Positions 26,113-34,541 of a stretch of DNA of 64,000 nt are shown piece after piece. The DNA lies in the NCBI RefSeq assembly GCF_036409475.1, contig NZ_JAYRCK010000017.1, positions 1-64,000 on the forward strand, given 5' to 3'. A model generated the notes under the pieces. The model saw only the letters and a program-made list of their open reading frames with translations, did no database searches and had not been told where the DNA came from. Within the stretch, counting starts at the first letter, position 1; every line of letters begins with the position of its first letter. Made by a program: the position numbers and the translations under genes. The DNA comes from Scandinavium sp036409475 (GTDB lineage: Bacteria; Pseudomonadota; Gammaproteobacteria; Enterobacterales; Enterobacteriaceae).

Positions 26113-26837
26113 TTCGCGTCCTGTGCATTGACGGTGGCGCTAAGCTCAGTGGGGTGCGTCACGCCCGCCGGGAGCGCCCAGATTCGGGTTTGCCCCGGCA
26201 GCACATAGCCGAGCAACCCCGGCGCGACTTCCCGCTCGCTGCTGCCCTGTCGAACCGACACGTTACTCAGGCGGACATGAACCAGGTCGCGATTACGCAC
26301 TTCAATCGCCGGTTTTCCATCGAGAGAAGTGACACGCCAGCTGAGATTGTTCGGACTCACCAGCACATGGTTTTCGCCTTCCGTCACCACCGGCATGCCC
26401 TGCCCGTAAACGAACAGCGGGATGGAGTAGCGCATCTGCAACTTCAGCCCGATTTGCGGTTTGCTGGTGTCGGTCGGCTGGGGAATTTCATCAACAATGA
26501 TGCGGTAAGCCTGCTCTTTGCCCTGTGGCACAGCCGCCTGCTTAATCAAGCGGATAAGCTGTTTCCCACCTTTATCAATCCTCAGGATCGGCGGGCTGGC
26601 CACCACGTCCTGCTGTTGCTGATAGCGCTCAAAACCGCTTTCCTGCTGCCAGCGCACGATGCGAACCTGCATGGTGGTGGCGGTGGTTCCCTGATTTTCA
26701 ATCCACAGTTCGGTGGCGTTTTTGTCGGCTGTCAAAATGGGGTCAATAGGCCAGATAAGCACCGTTGCGGCGCTGTGAGCCTGCTGGGCAAAACAGATTG
26801 CGCAGAATAAAGTCTGAGGCAGCCACCGTACATTCAT
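26088..26837 (-). CDS. Csu-type periplasmic pilus chaperone (249 aa)
   Basis: This PapD-like chaperone serves the archaic pilus. A signal peptide (to QQAHSA-AT) is followed by the first immunoglobulin domain with the archaic-type pattern VLIWPIDPILTADKNATELWI and the conserved segment PPILRIDKGGKQLIRLI. It resembles CsuC. It overlaps the usher gene by 25 bp, and lies 16 bp after the minor subunit gene. The length is typical. Confidence 0.92.
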   Translation of the reverse strand: MNVRWLPQTLFCAICFAQQAHSAATVLIWPIDPILTADKNATELWIENQGTTATTMQVRIVRWQQESGFERYQQQQDVVASPPILRIDKGGKQLIRLIKQAAVPQGKEQAYRIIVDEIPQPTDTSKPQIGLKLQMRYSIPLFVYGQGMPVVTEGENHVLVSPNNLSWRVTSLDGKPAIEVRNRDLVHVRLSNVSVRQGSSEREVAPGLLGYVLPGQTRIWALPAGVTHPTELSATVNAQDAKWQSAAGN

Positions 26838-26853
26838 GCTGTTTCTCCCTGTC

Positions 26854-27402
26854 TTACCATGACAACGTCACAGTGAGTTGATCGCTATAGGTTCCCGCCG
26901 GGCTGAACCCGGTCAATTGCGCTGCGCCAAAAATCGTCAGCGCGATATTGTTACTGTTGCTGTAAGCCACGGAGACGCTCTGGTTGACGCCTATTTCACT
27001 GTTCGCCGCCAGCGAACTGCTGCTGTACAGGCGATACGGCACTCTGTCCGTGCCACCTGAACGCTGCATATTGCGTACCGTGGTGTAATTCTGCCCGCCG
27101 TTGATGCTCATGCTCAGCGCCACGCCGGGCGTACAAGCCAACAAGAGCGACGCATTCGGCACAAACTGGGTGCTCACCTGCCCTGTTTTTACCCCGCTGT
27201 AGCTGCCAAAATTCAGCGACCCCATCGCCCCGCCGCTGCCGGTAGCCACCGAACAGCCGGGCGTTATGGTGGCATTCACCTTGAATGACTGGGTGGTGAC
27301 CGTCAGCGCCTGCACCGTTGGGCTGAACAGCAACGCAACGGGGAGCAAAAGGCGTAGCCAGCCCCGGGCTTCCCGCAGGAAGCCTGATACACCCGGAGTC
27401 AT
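26854..27402 (-). CDS. Csu-type pilus minor subunit, SCPU domain (182 aa)
   Basis: This is a spore-coat-U-domain pilin resembling CsuA or CsuB. The signal peptide has a long charged start (MTPGVSGFLREARGWLRLLL) and ends near VQA-LT. Mature features are a Cys pair (PGCSV and LLACTPG), LNFGSYSG, and the C-terminal strand GTYSDQLTVTLSW. It lies 8 bp after the major pilin gene. Acinetobacter has two such minor subunits and this operon only one. Confidence 0.88.
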   Translation of the reverse strand: MTPGVSGFLREARGWLRLLLPVALLFSPTVQALTVTTQSFKVNATITPGCSVATGSGGAMGSLNFGSYSGVKTGQVSTQFVPNASLLLACTPGVALSMSINGGQNYTTVRNMQRSGGTDRVPYRLYSSSSLAANSEIGVNQSVSVAYSNSNNIALTIFGAAQLTGFSPAGTYSDQLTVTLSW

Positions 27403-27410
27403 AAGGGGTG

Positions 27411-27980
27411 TTAGTACGTGACGCTGACGTTGATTGTGTCGGTATACGTGCCCGGCACCACGGTCACGCTGTTGCCACCGCCCTGAATTCGGCCATAAAG
27501 CGTATAGTTATCTACGCCCCCCGTGGTCGAGGCAATCGGCAGTGGCGCACCGTTGGCCACCACATTGCTGTAGCCGCTGTCGCTGTAAAGGCTGTACGCC
27601 ACCCCTTGCGCTGCGTTAGTGGTGTTGATCAGATAGCGAGCAGGCGTGCCCGGCGTGCCTGTCACCGTGCCGGGCGCGGTGCTGTTGGCGTTACCGGTTA
27701 TCTGTACCGTGTAGCTGCTGGTTGTACATTGCACGCTAAAACTGTTGCCGCCACTGGCGCCGGTAAGCTGGGTGGTCAGCTGTGAGAAGGTCGCGGGGTG
27801 AGTACCAAAATCCAGAGTACCGAAGTTGATCCCACTTTGGGTTGGCTGACCGTTGATCAAGCACCCGTTGGTGAGCGTGAGGGTCGCAGCAATCGTCCCG
27901 CTGCTGGTCACCGCCTGCGCGCCTGATGACACCAGGGCCAGCAAACTTCCTGTCGCGATAAGAAGACGTAGTCTGTTCAT
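27411..27980 (-). CDS. Csu-type pilus major subunit, SCPU domain (189 aa)
   Basis: This first gene of the archaic pilus operon resembles CsuA/B. A signal peptide ends near GAQA-VT. The mature protein has the TIAATLTLTNGCLINGQ start, a Cys pair (residue 40 and VQC), LDFGTHPATFS, and the donor-strand C-terminus GTYTDTINVSVTY. It is rich in Thr, Gly and Asn with no Lys in the mature part. Being first in the operon and nearest the promoter fits a major shaft subunit. Confidence 0.88.
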   Translation of the reverse strand: MNRLRLLIATGSLLALVSSGAQAVTSSGTIAATLTLTNGCLINGQPTQSGINFGTLDFGTHPATFSQLTTQLTGASGGNSFSVQCTTSSYTVQITGNANSTAPGTVTGTPGTPARYLINTTNAAQGVAYSLYSDSGYSNVVANGAPLPIASTTGGVDNYTLYGRIQGGGNSVTVVPGTYTDTINVSVTY

Positions 27981-28033
27981 CGGTCGTCTCCAGAGTCAGA
28001 TGTCCTGGCGCTTTATTGTTTTGCGTCAGAAGG

Positions 28034-28060
28034 TTATCAGGCCCCGAAACGGGTGCCTTA
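28034..28060 (-). promoter_or_regulatory. Degenerate sigma28-like promoter before the Csu-type operon
   Basis: On the minus strand TAAG (28057-28060), a 15-bp spacer and CCTGATAA (28034-28041) match 3 of 4 and 6 of 8 bases of the FliA consensus with the correct spacing. The transcript would start about 45 bp before the major pilin. It is a weak match and may be chance. Confidence 0.3.
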
Positions 28061-28209
28061 TCTGAAATCTAGTTCAGGGGATTTCATTCAACCAACTCAG
28101 GACGATAAATTAAGCCTTTTTCACTATTTACATAAAAGTGATGATTTATCAGCAAATTGGAAGCAAAGCGGCAGGCTAAAATGACACACTGCAAAGAATA
28201 TATTGCTCT

Positions 28210-28231
28210 CATTGTGATATTCATCACATAA
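28210..28231 (-). promoter_or_regulatory. CRP binding site upstream of the Csu-type pilus operon
   Basis: TGTGA-TATTCA-TCACA (28213-28228) matches the CRP core consensus in all ten conserved positions. It lies 233 bp upstream of the major pilin start in the only intergenic region available to that operon. A promoter at a standard CRP distance could not be assigned. Confidence 0.75.
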
Positions 28232-28296
28232 CGTCAGAAGTGACATATTAGCGGGGCTAATCAGTAATTAAGGAAGGGTAAATTTGAGGGGAGAGT

Positions 28297-28316
28297 CCCC
28301 CTGCACTCACAGGGGG
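28297..28316 (-). terminator. Hairpin after cheW
   Basis: CCCCCTG-cactca-CAGGGGG is a perfect 7-bp GC stem beginning 7 bp after the cheW stop. There is no T-run on the minus side, so it may be an mRNA 3'-end or pausing structure rather than a full terminator. Confidence 0.5.
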
Positions 28317-28323
28317 AAATCCG

Positions 28324-28827
28324 TTACGCCGCGCTTACAGCCGCGCTGTCGAGCAGCGACATTTCTTCGCTGTTGAGCAGTTTTTCGATGTTCACCAGAA
28401 TCAGCATACGTTCGCCGAGCGCACCCAGGCCGGTCAGGTATTCGGTGGACAGCGTGACCGCAAATTCAGGTGCCGGGCGAATCTGTTCGGCGGCCAGTGA
28501 AAGCACATCAGAAACGCCATCAACCACAATGCCCACGACGCGCTGGCTGAGGTTCAGCACGATAACCACGGTGTTGTCATTATACTCGACGTCTTGCTGG
28601 CTGAACTTCACGCGCAGGTCGACAATCGGCACGATCACGCCGCGCAGGTTGGTCACACCCTTGATGAATGACGGCGTGTTGGCGATGCGAGTCACCTGGT
28701 CATAACCGCGGATTTCCTGCACTTTCAGGATATCAATGCCGTACTCTTCATTCCCCAACGTGAAGACCAGAAACTCCTGGCCCGAGGGTTCGCCCGCCAG
28801 TTTTGCTACATTCGTCATACCGGTCAT
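28324..28827 (-). CDS. cheW: Chemotaxis coupling protein CheW (167 aa)
   Basis: CheW links receptors to CheA in the chemosensory array. The protein is nearly identical in pattern to E. coli CheW, including QEFLVFTLG, VTNLRGVIVPIVDLR and the C-terminus LLNSEEMSLLD. I start at the ATG at 28827 behind GAAGGG, giving the standard 167 aa. It is the last gene of motAB-cheAW. In E. coli tar follows directly; here a pilus operon intervenes. Confidence 0.98.
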   Translation of the reverse strand: MTGMTNVAKLAGEPSGQEFLVFTLGNEEYGIDILKVQEIRGYDQVTRIANTPSFIKGVTNLRGVIVPIVDLRVKFSQQDVEYNDNTVVIVLNLSQRVVGIVVDGVSDVLSLAAEQIRPAPEFAVTLSTEYLTGLGALGERMLILVNIEKLLNSEEMSLLDSAAVSAA

Positions 28828-28848
28828 TTTTTTCCCTTCTTCTTGCAA

Positions 28849-30864
28849 TCAGGCGGCGGTGTGCGCCACACGTTGTTCACGATTCAAACCCTGCAACGCC
28901 TGGACATCGACAATCAGCGCGACGCTGCCATCCCCGAGGATGGTCGCGGCAGAGATGCCCGGCACTTTGCGGTAGTTGCTTTCCAGATTTTTGACGACGA
29001 CCTGATGCTGGCCGATCAGTTGATCCACCAGCAGCGCGTAACGTCGACCTGCGCTTTGCAGGATAACCACGATGCCCTGAGTGGCTTCCGTTTTCGCCCC
29101 CTGAACATCAAACACTTTCCACAGCTCCACCAGCGGCAGGTATTCGCCACGCACTTCCAGCACGCGCTCGCCCCCCGCCAGAGGATGCAAATCTTCTTCG
29201 CGCGGTTGCAGCGATTCCATCACCGCATTCAGCGGCAGAATGAACACTTCGCCACTTACCTTCACGGACATACCATCCAGGATCGCCAGCGTCAGCGGCA
29301 GCAGAATACGAATGGTGGTGCCTGCGCCCTGCTTCGATTTAATTTCGACGTGGCCGCCCATCTCCTGGATGTTACGTTTCACCACGTCCATGCCGACACC
29401 GCGTCCGGAAACATCAGTCACTTGTTCTGCTGTGGAGAAGCCAGGCGCGAAAATTAGCATCCCGACTTCTTCATCGGTCATGTTTTCATTGACCGCCATG
29501 CCCTGCGAAATCGCCTTCGCCAGAATGCGATCGCGATTGAGGCCTGCGCCATCGTCGGTGACTTCAATGCAAATATTGCCGCCCTGATGCTCAGCGGAAA
29601 GGATAAGGTTGCCAACCGCAGACTTCCCGGCGGCCAGACGGTTTTCTGGCGACTCAATACCGTGGTCGAGACTGTTACGCACCAGGTGCGTTAACGGGTC
29701 GATGATGCGTTCAATCAGGCTCTTATCCAGCTCGGTGGAGCTGCCCATTAGCGTCAGTTCGACCTGTTTGTTGAGCTTGCCCGCCAGGTCGCGCACCAGA
29801 CGAGGGAAACGGCTGAACACGTATTCCATCGGCATCATACGAATCGACATCACCGACTCTTGCAGGTCACGCGCGTTACGCTGAAGCTGGCCCATGCTGG
29901 TGATCAAATCGCCGTGCTGCACCGGGTCGAGCTCGTTAGAACGCTGCGCCAGCATTGACTGAGTGATCACCAGTTCGCCGACCAGATTGATCAGTTGATC
30001 GACCTTCTCAACGGCGACACGAATACTGGTGGATTCACTCACCTTCGCCGGCTTTTCACGTTCAACGCGTGGCGAAGCAACGGTTTCTTTTGGCACGGCT
30101 TTGAGCACCGGTGCCGCTGGTGTTTCTACTACCGCAGGCGATGCCGCTGTTTCGGCGACTGCCGTTGACGCGGTTTCAAACGCGATTTGATCGGCTTCGA
30201 TGACAAAGCACAGCACCGCCACGATATCGTCCTGCGAGACGGCACCGTCAAGGTTGGCGCTCAGTGAATCCGCGGTTTTCACCACCTGGCTGATTTGCGC
30301 CAGGTTGCTCAATTCTTCCTGCAGCATGTCCGGCTCACCGGCTTTCAGCCTTGAGAGCACAATGCGCAGTTGCCCTTCTGCGGCAACAGGTGCGACGGCG
30401 TCGTCTTCCGCTTCATCGCTTTCGACCACCGTCAGTTTTGCCCCAGCCGCAGCGGGAGTCAGTGCTTCGCCTTTCGCTTCCAGCGCCAGCTGACGCAGAG
30501 CGTTACAGATGTATTCAAAGCTGGCAGCATCCGGCTCCTGCGAGCTTTTATAAGCATCGAGCTGTTCCTGCATAATGTCTTTCGTTTCCAAAAACAGGTT
30601 AATAATGTCGGTATTGAGCTGCATCTCACCGCGCCGCGCTTCGTCCAGCAGGTTTTCCATCAGGTGCGTGGTTTCCTGCAAAACGCTGAAGCCAAAGGTG
30701 CCTGCGCCGCCTTTGATCGAGTGAGCGGCACGAAAGATGGCGTTCAGTTGCTCTGAGTCAGGGGCTTCCGGTACCAGATCCAGCAGGTGCTGCTCCATAT
30801 CCGCCAACAATTCGTCGGCTTCATCAAAAAACGTCTGATAAAAATCGCTGATATCCATACTCAC
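28849..30864 (-). CDS. cheA: Chemotaxis histidine kinase CheA (671 aa)
   Basis: CheA is the central kinase of chemotaxis. The domains are P1 with phospho-His48 in RAAHSIKGGAGTFGF, the P2 CheY/CheB-docking domain, P3 dimerisation, the P4 ATPase with NSLDHGIE (N box) and GRGVGMD (G box), and P5, which binds CheW. The start is GTG at 30864 behind GAGGTGA. It is somewhat longer than E. coli CheA (654), the extra length being in the P2-P3 linker rich in Ala/Val/Pro. The internal Met of IMQEQLDAYKSSQ, used for the short form in E. coli, is kept. Confidence 0.98.
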   Translation of the reverse strand: MSMDISDFYQTFFDEADELLADMEQHLLDLVPEAPDSEQLNAIFRAAHSIKGGAGTFGFSVLQETTHLMENLLDEARRGEMQLNTDIINLFLETKDIMQEQLDAYKSSQEPDAASFEYICNALRQLALEAKGEALTPAAAGAKLTVVESDEAEDDAVAPVAAEGQLRIVLSRLKAGEPDMLQEELSNLAQISQVVKTADSLSANLDGAVSQDDIVAVLCFVIEADQIAFETASTAVAETAASPAVVETPAAPVLKAVPKETVASPRVEREKPAKVSESTSIRVAVEKVDQLINLVGELVITQSMLAQRSNELDPVQHGDLITSMGQLQRNARDLQESVMSIRMMPMEYVFSRFPRLVRDLAGKLNKQVELTLMGSSTELDKSLIERIIDPLTHLVRNSLDHGIESPENRLAAGKSAVGNLILSAEHQGGNICIEVTDDGAGLNRDRILAKAISQGMAVNENMTDEEVGMLIFAPGFSTAEQVTDVSGRGVGMDVVKRNIQEMGGHVEIKSKQGAGTTIRILLPLTLAILDGMSVKVSGEVFILPLNAVMESLQPREEDLHPLAGGERVLEVRGEYLPLVELWKVFDVQGAKTEATQGIVVILQSAGRRYALLVDQLIGQHQVVVKNLESNYRKVPGISAATILGDGSVALIVDVQALQGLNREQRVAHTAA

Positions 30865-30868
30865 GCTA

Positions 30869-31798
30869 TCACCTCTGATCGGATTGTGGCGATCCAGTAC
30901 TGACCGGGTTCGGCAGTGCGCCCGGCTGCTGTAATACGCTTAAAGGTTCGTTCTGACTTTCGGCGTTCTCGTTGAGGATCGCCGCTTCGGACTGGTGATT
31001 GAGCACCAGCAAACTAATCCGGCGGTTGATGGCATCATCGCCGCCGTGCGCCTGGAGTTTCATGGTGTTTGCCATGCCCACCACGCGGATCACTTTCCCG
31101 TCATCAAGCCCACCGGCAACCAGTTCCCGGCGCGAGGCGTTGGCGCGATCGGCGGAAAGCTCCCAGTTGCTGTACCCTTTGTCGCCGTTGGCGTACGGGT
31201 AGTCGTCGGTGTGCCCGGACAGGCTAATTTTGTTCGGGACTTCGTTCAGAATCGGGGCAATGGCGCGCAGGATATCGCGCATGTACGACTCCACTTCCGC
31301 GCTGCCGGTTTTGAACATCGGCCGGTTCTGGCTATCGATAATCTGAATACGCAGCCCTTCCTGCACCAGGTCGATTTTCAGATACTGACGCAGGGCTTTT
31401 AATTTCGGGTCGGATTCAATCAGCTGATCCAGGTCACCGCGCACTTTCTTCAGGCGGTTCTGCTCCATGCGTTTTTTCAGCTCATCGATGTTCGGTTCTT
31501 TTTTCACTTCCCCCTGGCGCTGGGTGTAGTCATCGCCCCCACCAGGAATTGGGCTATCGCTTTCTGCGATACGCGAGCCTCCGGTCACCGCTGTCGCCAG
31601 CGGCGTGCGGAAGTACTCGGCTATCTGGATAAGCTCTTTCGGGCTGGAGATGGAAATCAGCCACATCACCAAAAAGAAGGCCATCATCGCGGTCATGAAA
31701 TCGGCGTAAGCAATTTTCCACGAGCCGTGTGCGCCCCCGCCGTGGCTTTTATGCTTGCGCCGTCTGATGACGACGATGGGATGAGACTGATTTTTCAT
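30869..31798 (-). CDS. motB: Flagellar stator protein MotB (309 aa)
   Basis: MotB anchors the stator to peptidoglycan and forms the proton channel with MotA. The single membrane helix contains the essential Asp32 (YADFMTAMMAFFLVMWL), followed by the plug region and a C-terminal OmpA-like peptidoglycan-binding domain (ISLSGHTDDYPYANG). Its ATG overlaps the motA stop (ATGA). The length matches E. coli. Confidence 0.98.
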   Translation of the reverse strand: MKNQSHPIVVIRRRKHKSHGGGAHGSWKIAYADFMTAMMAFFLVMWLISISSPKELIQIAEYFRTPLATAVTGGSRIAESDSPIPGGGDDYTQRQGEVKKEPNIDELKKRMEQNRLKKVRGDLDQLIESDPKLKALRQYLKIDLVQEGLRIQIIDSQNRPMFKTGSAEVESYMRDILRAIAPILNEVPNKISLSGHTDDYPYANGDKGYSNWELSADRANASRRELVAGGLDDGKVIRVVGMANTMKLQAHGGDDAINRRISLLVLNHQSEAAILNENAESQNEPLSVLQQPGALPNPVSTGSPQSDQR

Positions 31799-32685
31799 GC
31801 GTCCTCAGTCGTCGTCTGCTGTGCAGTTGGGTTACGGACGGCACGAACGTGCTCTTCCAGTTCGATGAACGAGGGACGCTCGCTGGAGTAAAGCGTTTTA
31901 CGACCAAATTCCACCGCGATCGGCGGCGCATAGCCGTTCAGATTCGACAACAGCGTGATTTTGACGCACTGCATCATCTTGGTGGTTTCGGCGCTTTTTT
32001 GACGCAACACGGTCGCCAGCGGAGAAATAAACCCGTAAGCCAGCAGAATACCGAGGAACGTGCCGACCATCGCGTGGGCAATCATCGCCCCCAGTTCTGC
32101 GGCTGGACGATCCGCTGAACCCAATGCGTGAACAACCCCCATGACCGCGGCAACAATCCCGAAGGCTGGCAGAGAATCACCGACCATCGCCAGGCTGTTG
32201 GCGGGCACTTCGCATTCGCTTTCGTGGGTTTCAATCTCTTCGTCCATCAGCGCTTCGATTTCGAAGGTATTCATGTTGCCGCTGATGATAAGACGCAGAT
32301 AATCGACGATAAACTCCAGCATCACTTTGTCCGCCAGAATGCGCGGGTAGCTGGCAAAGATTTCGCTTTCGGTCGGGTTTTCGATGTCACGTTCCAGCGA
32401 GAACATGCCCTGCTGACGTGACTTGGCCATCAGGCGATACAGCAGCGCCAGCAGGTCCATGTACATCGATTTGGTGTATTTCGAACGGCGAAACAGTAAC
32501 GGCAGCGCTTTCAGCGTGCCCTTGATGGCCTTCCCGTTGTTACCAACGATAAACGCCCCTATCCCCGCGCCGCCAATGATAATCAGTTCAGCAGGCTGAT
32601 AGAGTGCCCCAAGGTGTCCGCCGGTGATTGCATAACCGCCGAAAACGGTACCAAGAACAACCAGGTAACCTAATAAGATAAGCAC
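31795..32685 (-). CDS. motA: Flagellar stator protein MotA (296 aa)
   Basis: MotA has four membrane helices and, with MotB, makes the proton-driven stator. The cytoplasmic loop that touches FliG (RRSKYTKSMYMDLLALLYRLM) and the Pro-containing segment GDSLPAFGIVAAVMG are present. The start is GTG at 32685, as in E. coli, with GGAAGGA upstream. It is the first gene of motAB-cheAW. I could not find a good FliA promoter in the short gap after flhC. Confidence 0.98.
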   Translation of the reverse strand: MLILLGYLVVLGTVFGGYAITGGHLGALYQPAELIIIGGAGIGAFIVGNNGKAIKGTLKALPLLFRRSKYTKSMYMDLLALLYRLMAKSRQQGMFSLERDIENPTESEIFASYPRILADKVMLEFIVDYLRLIISGNMNTFEIEALMDEEIETHESECEVPANSLAMVGDSLPAFGIVAAVMGVVHALGSADRPAAELGAMIAHAMVGTFLGILLAYGFISPLATVLRQKSAETTKMMQCVKITLLSNLNGYAPPIAVEFGRKTLYSSERPSFIELEEHVRAVRNPTAQQTTTEDA

Positions 32686-32750
32686 GACATCATCCTTCCG
32701 CTATTGATAAGCCCGGGACGAACGACAGAGCATTTCACCGAAACGGCGGC

Positions 32751-32781
32751 AAAAAAAAAGCAGCGGACCTGCGTCCGCTGC
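32751..32781 (-). terminator. Rho-independent terminator of flhDC
   Basis: On the minus strand GCAGCGGAC-gcag-GTCCGCTGC is followed by nine T residues. It lies 30 bp after flhC and separates flhDC from motA. Confidence 0.95.
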
Positions 32782-32810
32782 TGGAGTGTTTTGCCACACC
32801 TGATTCTCGG

Positions 32811-33389
32811 TTAAACAGCTTGCTCTATCTGTTCATCCAGCAGTTGTGGTGTTATATCGGCACCTTCTGGGATAAGTTTACGTCTTTTTACGGCTCGTGA
32901 TGGCGGCTGGCAAAGACTGCACACAAAGCTCCCCACGGGTTGGTGAGCATGGGTAATGAAATTGCCGCCACAGCTGTTGCAACTGCTGAGTTCAAGCATG
33001 CCGCTCTCGACAAATCGCACCAGCGTCCACGCACGGGTCAGCGCCAGAATCGGCCCATCTTCCTGCTGCGGACACTGCTCGAGATACAGACGGTAGGCTT
33101 TAATCACCGCATCAACGCCCGTACACAAACCCGTTTTCAGCAGATACTGCCAGGCATTACAGAACATGGAGGAGTGAATGTTCTGTTCCCAGGTCATAAA
33201 CCAGTCGGTGGAGAACGGCAGCATGCCTTTCGGCGGTGGGCTGCCGCGAAGCTCTTTGTACAACTTGATGAGGCGGCCGCGACTGAGTTGCGTTTCGCTT
33301 TCGAGCATCTGCAGACGCGCGCCAAGCGTTATCAATTCCATTGCCAGTTGTATGTCGCGGGCTTCCTGAACAATGCTTTTTTCGCTCAT
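32811..33389 (-). CDS. flhC: Flagellar master regulator subunit FlhC (192 aa)
   Basis: FlhC forms the FlhD4C2 complex that activates class 2 flagellar promoters. The zinc-binding Cys residues are seen in SSCNSCGG and VCSLCQPP (equivalents of Cys137, 140, 157 and 160). Length matches E. coli. It lies 2 bp after flhD and ends in a strong terminator. Confidence 0.99.
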   Translation of the reverse strand: MSEKSIVQEARDIQLAMELITLGARLQMLESETQLSRGRLIKLYKELRGSPPPKGMLPFSTDWFMTWEQNIHSSMFCNAWQYLLKTGLCTGVDAVIKAYRLYLEQCPQQEDGPILALTRAWTLVRFVESGMLELSSCNSCGGNFITHAHQPVGSFVCSLCQPPSRAVKRRKLIPEGADITPQLLDEQIEQAV

Positions 33390-33391
33390 GA

Positions 33392-33742
33392 TCAGGCCCT
33401 TTTCTTCCGTGCAGAACCGTCTGCGAGGCTGGCTTCCTTCAGTAAGCGGGTCGAGAGCAGAATACCGGTGTGAATTTGCTGCAGATCGTCAACCCGCGAC
33501 TCCTGCGTGAGTCGGGTGATGGTCTGGTGGCTGTCGAAGCGGAACTGACAAACCAACTGGTTGGTCTCCGCTAATTTAACCATTTGAGGCAGAGTCAGTT
33601 CGCCAAGCGTGGTGGCCATCTCTTCGTTGATGCCGAGACGGAACATAGCAGAAGCTTTATCCTGACTAATCAAACGCTGTGCAAGTAATAAATAGGACAA
33701 ATTAATGTCATAAATATGCTTTAGCAACTCGGATGTATGCAT
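33392..33742 (-). CDS. flhD: Flagellar master regulator subunit FlhD (116 aa)
   Basis: FlhD pairs with FlhC as the transcription activator of flagellar genes. The N-terminus MHTSELLKHIYDINLSYLLL and the segment FRLGINEEMATTL are conserved. I choose the ATG at 33742, behind GGGATGGG, over one 9 bp upstream because it gives the usual 116 residues and better spacing. It is preceded by a leader of about 215 nt in which the E. coli gene takes post-transcriptional control. Confidence 0.98.
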   Translation of the reverse strand: MHTSELLKHIYDINLSYLLLAQRLISQDKASAMFRLGINEEMATTLGELTLPQMVKLAETNQLVCQFRFDSHQTITRLTQESRVDDLQQIHTGILLSTRLLKEASLADGSARKKRA

Positions 33743-33940
33743 TTTTCCCATCCCGAATAACCAACAATTATTTTATGCGGTAACACCCGCACCCCGTGAT
33801 GTCGCCGGGAAAAACCCCGGTAAAAAAAAAGAAACGGCCAAATGCATAGTTGACTTAGGCGTTGCATCCTTGCGCACTGCAAGGTCACCTGCACGTGTGT
33901 GAGAATAACCCTGCAATTTTAAACATTTTTTACAATTGAC

Positions 33941-33954
33941 TAAGATTTTTCCTA
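33941..33954 (-). promoter_or_regulatory. RcsAB box in the flhDC promoter
   Basis: TAGGAAAAATCTTA on the minus strand is, from memory, the RcsAB box described for E. coli flhDC. With the start point predicted at about 33958 it lies at +5 to +18, the same place as in E. coli. It would let the Rcs envelope-stress system repress motility. Confidence 0.75.
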
Positions 33955-33964
33955 ATTCGACGCA

Positions 33965-33993
33965 ACTCTACTCGCCAGTCCTGACACATACAA
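33965..33993 (-). promoter_or_regulatory. Predicted flhDC promoter
   Basis: TTGTAT (33988-33993) and TAGAGT (33965-33970) are 17 bp apart on the minus strand. The resulting start near 33958 places the CRP site centre about 71.5 bp upstream, the spacing known for E. coli flhDC. Confidence 0.65.
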
Positions 33994-34018
33994 CGTGGCC
34001 CTACCGTAAATTTGGGAA

Positions 34019-34040
34019 TTTTGTGACAGACATCACATAA
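34019..34040 (-). promoter_or_regulatory. CRP site of flhDC
   Basis: TGTGA-CAGACA-TCACA (34022-34037) is a perfect match to the CRP core. Its distance from the predicted flhDC start fits class I activation, so flagellar synthesis should respond to cAMP. Confidence 0.88.
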
Positions 34041-34541
34041 CACAGATGAATGACAACACCAGATCTATCAGCATCAATTGTGAGTTGCTGGCTTTTTACT
34101 CAATTCGCCCGCTTTTCTATTCCTGAATTCTGAATAAACACCCTGAACACATTTTGTTGCTTCTTTTTTGTTCAGGGAAAACAACTTGCCGCTTTGCGAT
34201 ATAACATCGGCCAAAACTCCTGAACCACGAGGAAAAGTTAGCCTTGTAAAACAGTCAGTTATCCATTCAGTTTTTCATGATGATTACGCAGAGAAATAAT
34301 TTCAATTTTGTTAGTTTTAATGTGAACCAGGTTGCTAAATTATTATTTAATTTTTCAATTTAAGATAAGTTCGTAAAAATTCAGTGGAACGGACTGTCAA
34401 GGGATATTCTTCATATAAGAATAATTAATGAATCTTCGAAGCAACTCACATTTCCGGCTGATGGCCCCTCTTGCAGCCGATGCAGAAACGGAGTAATACC
34501 AGGACATGGGCATTTTTTCGTCGAATCAGGAAGGAGGCTGG

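Larger units (their letters stand above)
33743..34541. other. Regulatory region between flhD and uspC
   Basis: This 0.8-kb stretch has no gene. On the flhD side it holds, in order from the gene, a long leader with a GC hairpin near 33804-33821, an RcsAB-type box, a sigma70 promoter and a CRP site, the same order as at E. coli flhDC. The part from 34240 to 34500 is A/T-rich with no recognised motif and must contain the uspC promoter. Confidence 0.7.

Noticed and set aside
32686..32750. FliA promoter before motA
   Set aside because: No GCCGATAA-like -10 with a TAAA at 15 bp is present in the gap after the flhC terminator.
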